Origin: Melastoma dodecandrum
Taxonomy: Eukaryota; Streptophyta; Magnoliopsida; Myrtales; Melastomataceae
Length of the DNA: 64,000 nucleotides
Direction of reading: 5' to 3'
Assembly: GCA_029817715.1 (NCBI GenBank)
Contig: JARUPY010000190.1
Coordinates: 5,704,001 to 5,768,000, forward strand
Part shown: piece by piece, positions 60,916 through 64,000 of the stretch
Position numbering within the stretch: position 1 is the first letter of the stretch
How the letters are laid out: the number at the start of each line of letters is the position of its first letter
The notes under the pieces: generated by a model
Seen by the model: the letters and a program-made list of their open reading frames with translations, nothing else
Database searches by the model: none
Told to the model about the DNA's origin: nothing
Program-made: the position numbers and the translations under genes

Positions 60916-62120
60916 AAATAGACATCAGAGACATATACTCAGATAGAGACGGAGACAGACAAGCACTAAGAGAAAAACAAAGGCTTCATCGTCAAAGGAA
61001 GTATTGTCTTCTCGATTTTCTCGGTAGAAATTGCATCAGGTCATATCCCAGTCGGCCGAGCCTTCTTCGACGCGGCAGTAACTTCAGATTATTCTTCGGC
61101 GACGTCAGATAACTCCTCCATCAAGACGTTTTTAATACTCGGTAGCTTCTTTCCTTTGTTTTCGATTGATCCTATGAATTTATCTACTTTTGATTCATTT
61201 TGCATTTTTTGACCAGCAATAGGTGCTCGCCTCCATTAAACCCGACCAGATTCCAATATCAATTTGCGGGCGTTCACTTCCCTGTGGCGAACCCGAGTTT
61301 CTGGCCAGCGAAAGGAGGGGAGGACAAATTCCTGGCGTCAGTGAATAGGACAAGTTTGGCCGCTGATGTCTGCGAGGATCGAGATTTATTAGATTCGCGC
61401 AAAGGAACAGGTTGCAAGACGAGCGACAGTAAAGAAATGGTGAAGCCTATCACCAGGCGTATCGAGAAGATCTTTGTGAAGGATGTCAGAGTTTCCGAGA
61501 TGGATGAATCTTTGGAATTATCGGGCACACCCTCTGAGAACGATGACAGCACGGATGAGTGCAGCAGCGCCAGCCATGGCTTTGAAGAAGCAGTCGACAT
61601 GATGCGGTCACGAGATTCCGGAAAAGAACACTCGTCATGGACCAACTTTTGGAATTCACTCATCAGAAAGTGCAGCTCGCCGACCTTACTCGACAGAACA
61701 ATCTGCAGCTCCTGATGGCAATACATGAGGGGATTAATCGACGAGCACATTGTCCAAGACGGTGACGCAAATCCAACTTCAGAAGCCATTGTTAGTGTCG
61801 AGAATCCAGTCTCTCATGGAGCTTCACATGGCAATAGATCCGGGTTCAGTAATGGTCACGGTCCATTCGTTGGTACAGTTAATAATGGAAGGTTTAGTCT
61901 TGAGGACGGAATGGAGGCTCCCGATGGTCTATCATCCAGAAACGAACCAATACTTAGTGAAGGCACTGTTCCTTGGCCAATCCACTCAGCAGAACAATTC
62001 TCAGAAGACTTGCAGGAAGTTGTCAATAATATTCCCAATCGTGGGCCGGTTTGGGATGATCTACCCACCCTAGTAGCATCAATAGTTGGGACTTCAGAGT
62101 TTTCGGATTTGTTGGGTTAA
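60916..62120 (+). pseudogene. Captured unknown coding segment, most complete copy (unit 4)
   Basis: One frame from 61200 to the TAA at 62118, broken only by TGA at 61713. It reads SNRCSPPLNPTRFQYQ, KPITRRIEKIFVKDVRV, SGTPSENDDSTDECSSASH, SSWTNFWNSLIRKC, then MRGLIDEHIVQDGDANP, SHGNRSGFSNGHGPFVG, EGTVPWPIHSAEQF and WDDLPTLVASIVGTSEF. It is acidic, Ser- and Gly-rich, with no domain I recognise. It preserves the copia-empty site GATGAATCTTTGG near 61505. It precedes the HAC-like piece by about 45 bp and could be from the same or a different source gene. Confidence 0.55.
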
Positions 62121-62159
62121 CGAAAGTTTCTCAAGGTTATAGCACTCGTTGGAGTCCCT

Positions 62160-62873
62160 GCTTCCTGATGTCCCCATGCTCGGCGAGTCCGCAGAAATAA
62201 ATCTTACAAATAATGATGAGCCTCAACTAAATCTTAAGGTCGGACCAACTCATGTACAGGAAATATTCGGTTTTGCACCGTTGATGACTCGAAGAGTGAT
62301 CCGTCCCCCGAAGAGCTTTTAAATTGTCATGGACTGAAAGTTCCTGCGGAAGCACAATTAATAGATGAGGTTGAATTCATGCCAAATGATTATTTGGTGA
62401 CCCACGTTGGCACTGAGATTCCTATTGAAGATGAAAACACCAGGGTGCAACTGCCGCAGAGAGAAGAAATGCCAGAGGATGAAATATTAGAAAAGGGAAA
62501 CATTGGCAGTAAAAGTTCAAAGACGGAAAGTTCCGATCAATGCTATGTTTCGATGACGGAATTTATGTCCGAGGAGCAAATATTGGAGCATCTTTCCAGC
62601 CTCGGGAATTTGATTAGAACGGGTTCTGGCGTTGTCCTTGTTAGTAAGGGCTTAGCCGAACTGGAGGTGGTATCGGATACAGAAGGAGGTCTTACATTGT
62701 GCAAGCAATGCTACAACCATTGTGGCAAGAAAATTAATTGCGGTGAGAAGTCATACCCTAAAGAAAGGCTGCAGAGCATGAGTACTAAACGGGGGCCGAA
62801 GAAGACTGGGTGCAGTGCGATAAGTGTCAAGGTTGGCAGCACCCTGCCCTATCCTAACCAAATGGATATCTAC
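62160..62873 (+). pseudogene. HAC-type fragment, unit 4, zinc cluster replaced by a minisatellite monomer
   Basis: LPDVPMLGESAEINL, a 1-bp deletion near 62273, then MPNDYLVTHVGTEIPIEDEN, KGNIGSKSSKTESSDQCYV, MSEEQILEHLSSLGNLI. The coding sequence for CRLCGEEKLF to KKSGVYYSL is missing. In its place are about 45 bp of minisatellite, then LCKQCYNHCGKK. A frame change near 62790 replaces WVQCDKCQGWQHP by readthrough into LTR sequence, making a 199-codon chimeric frame to 62978. Confidence 0.85.
62628..62673 (+). repeat. Single minisatellite monomer inside the HAC fragment
   Basis: GCGTTGTCCTTGTTAGTAAG and the following GGCTTAGCCGAACTGGAGG match the monomer at about 10967-11012 (block 2 family) and its equivalents. 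Flanked on both sides by HAC coding sequence. Confidence 0.93.
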
Positions 62874-63543
62874 GGGGCGTGTCTTGCGGACAATCAAGGC
62901 ATGCACCCCATTCGACGCGTTCAAGATAACGAAGTATTCGAGGGATTATTTGGATTCTTGAAGATCAAGACCCTCTGAAGACGGCTTCACACTCACCAAC
63001 GTTACGATATCAGCGGCTCGCCAGGTTCGCCATAAACCTATTCTGAAAACGGCACCGTGGGGTCTAAACGCTAACAGGAGCGTTCCATAGGGAGTGAAAA
63101 ATGGAACAACACCCGGTTCTCCCTCAAATTTATTTATTTTTTTGCTTAGAAACTGTTAAGGGCATTAATCAATCTATGCTGCTTGTATTTTGCCCAAAAA
63201 TCAACTTTCAAGAAATATTTTATAAAAACTGATTCACGTAGACATTTTAAACATTATTGAGTTCGAGATCATTTTTTTTATATATCAAACAACGTCTTTT
63301 TCTAAAACCGAGCTCAAATAAATCGGACATCGAAAACACACGATAAAAGCCTCCCTTTTCTTTGTGATACAAGCGATTTAGTAATCCCTAATTCCCGAAC
63401 CTTAACGAATCTCTATAGTTTTTTCTAACTTGAACTTAAAATAAGCTAGTGGCGACTCCGATACGTTTTCAAAATTGGAAGCCTTATCGTCAAGGGAAGA
63501 TATTCATTTTAAATGGAACTGGAAACGGGATCCACTCGCGACA
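62874..63543 (+). mobile_element. Gypsy-like LTR, 3' 670 bp, unit 4
   Basis: Same truncation point and terminus as units 2 and 3; ends CTCGCGACA. Confidence 0.75.
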
Positions 63544-64000
63544 GCCGAGTTGAAGACGTATCGCATTTGTTAATAAACGCTCAACCAAATTGAAAACGAC
63601 ATCGCGTTTATTAGTAAACGCTTAGTCGAGTGGTATTACATTTGTTAGTAAATGCTTAACCAAAACTGGAAAACTAGAAGTGGTGTCACATCTGTTAGTA
63701 GACACTTAACCGAAAAGAATTGAGAAATGGCATCACGCTTGTTAGTAAGCGTTTAACCGAATGAAAATGACGTCATGTTTGTTAGTAAACACTAAGTCGA
63801 GCTGGAAGTGGCGTTGTCCTTATTAGTAAAGGCTTAGCCGAACTGGAGGTGATATCATGTTTCTTAGTAAACACTTAACCGACTGGAAGGTATTGCGCTT
63901 GTTAGTAAGCGCTTAACCAGATTGAATGTGACGTAGCGTTTGTTAGTAAACGCTCAGTTGAATAGCATCGCGTTTGTTAGTAAATGCTTAGCCGAACTGA
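63544..64000. repeat. Hairpin minisatellite, block 2 of unit 4 (runs off window)
   Basis: GTTAGT-loop monomers in the same order as unit 1, continuing past the window end. Confidence 0.95.

Overview
The window is eukaryotic nuclear DNA from an angiosperm, probably a dicot. The evidence is plant-type Ty1/copia and Ty3/gypsy LTR retrotransposons, a Mx-like dynamin-related (DRP4) gene family, pieces of phytoene desaturase with a spliceosomal intron, and pieces of a plant HAC-type (p300/CBP-like) histone acetyltransferase. I cannot name the species. No tRNA, rRNA or prokaryotic features were seen.

The layout is a tandem array of about four units, each roughly 13 kb before later insertions. A unit holds, in order: (1) an intronless DRP4-like dynamin GTPase gene on the minus strand; (2) a divergent plus-strand phytoene desaturase exon-intron-exon fragment (units 1-3); (3) a copia LTR plus RNase H remnant; (4) unknown exon/intron-like DNA; (5) a 39-bp minisatellite with a hairpin core; (6) an AATCAT-rich block; (7) a captured gene segment ending in HAC-like zinc-finger coding sequence, fused to (8) the 3' part of a gypsy-like LTR; (9) a second minisatellite block; (10) several kb of unassigned repeat-derived DNA. 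The DRP4 start codons are at 2332, 20566, 34042 and 46961, all on the minus strand. The window opens inside unit 1 and closes inside unit 4, so the array probably extends both ways.

Of the four DRP4 genes, copy 2 (18551-20566) is the only complete intact one, but its TATA-like element is altered. Copy 1 is open to the window edge. Copy 3 has a 2-bp deletion and copy 4 a nonsense codon. Copies 1, 3 and 4 end in a 76-bp tandem repeat; since 76 = 25x3+1, successive repeats are read in successive frames, all open. Copy 2 has a single repeat unit and stops cleanly.

Unit 1 also carries a 4.45-kb copia element (4817-9268, target duplication AATCT), with the empty site preserved in unit 4, and a minus-strand gypsy 5' end (leader, primer site, LTR) around 14.6-16.4 kb. 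Unit 4 carries an older copia element (47260-58349) split by an Athila/Tat-like gypsy element (47866-53893, target duplication CTATT). The array appears to have been built by duplication, unequal exchange and repair, with minisatellites and LTR pieces at several recombinant joints. The only plausible host genes are the DRP4 copies; nearly everything else is decayed mobile DNA or captured gene fragments.
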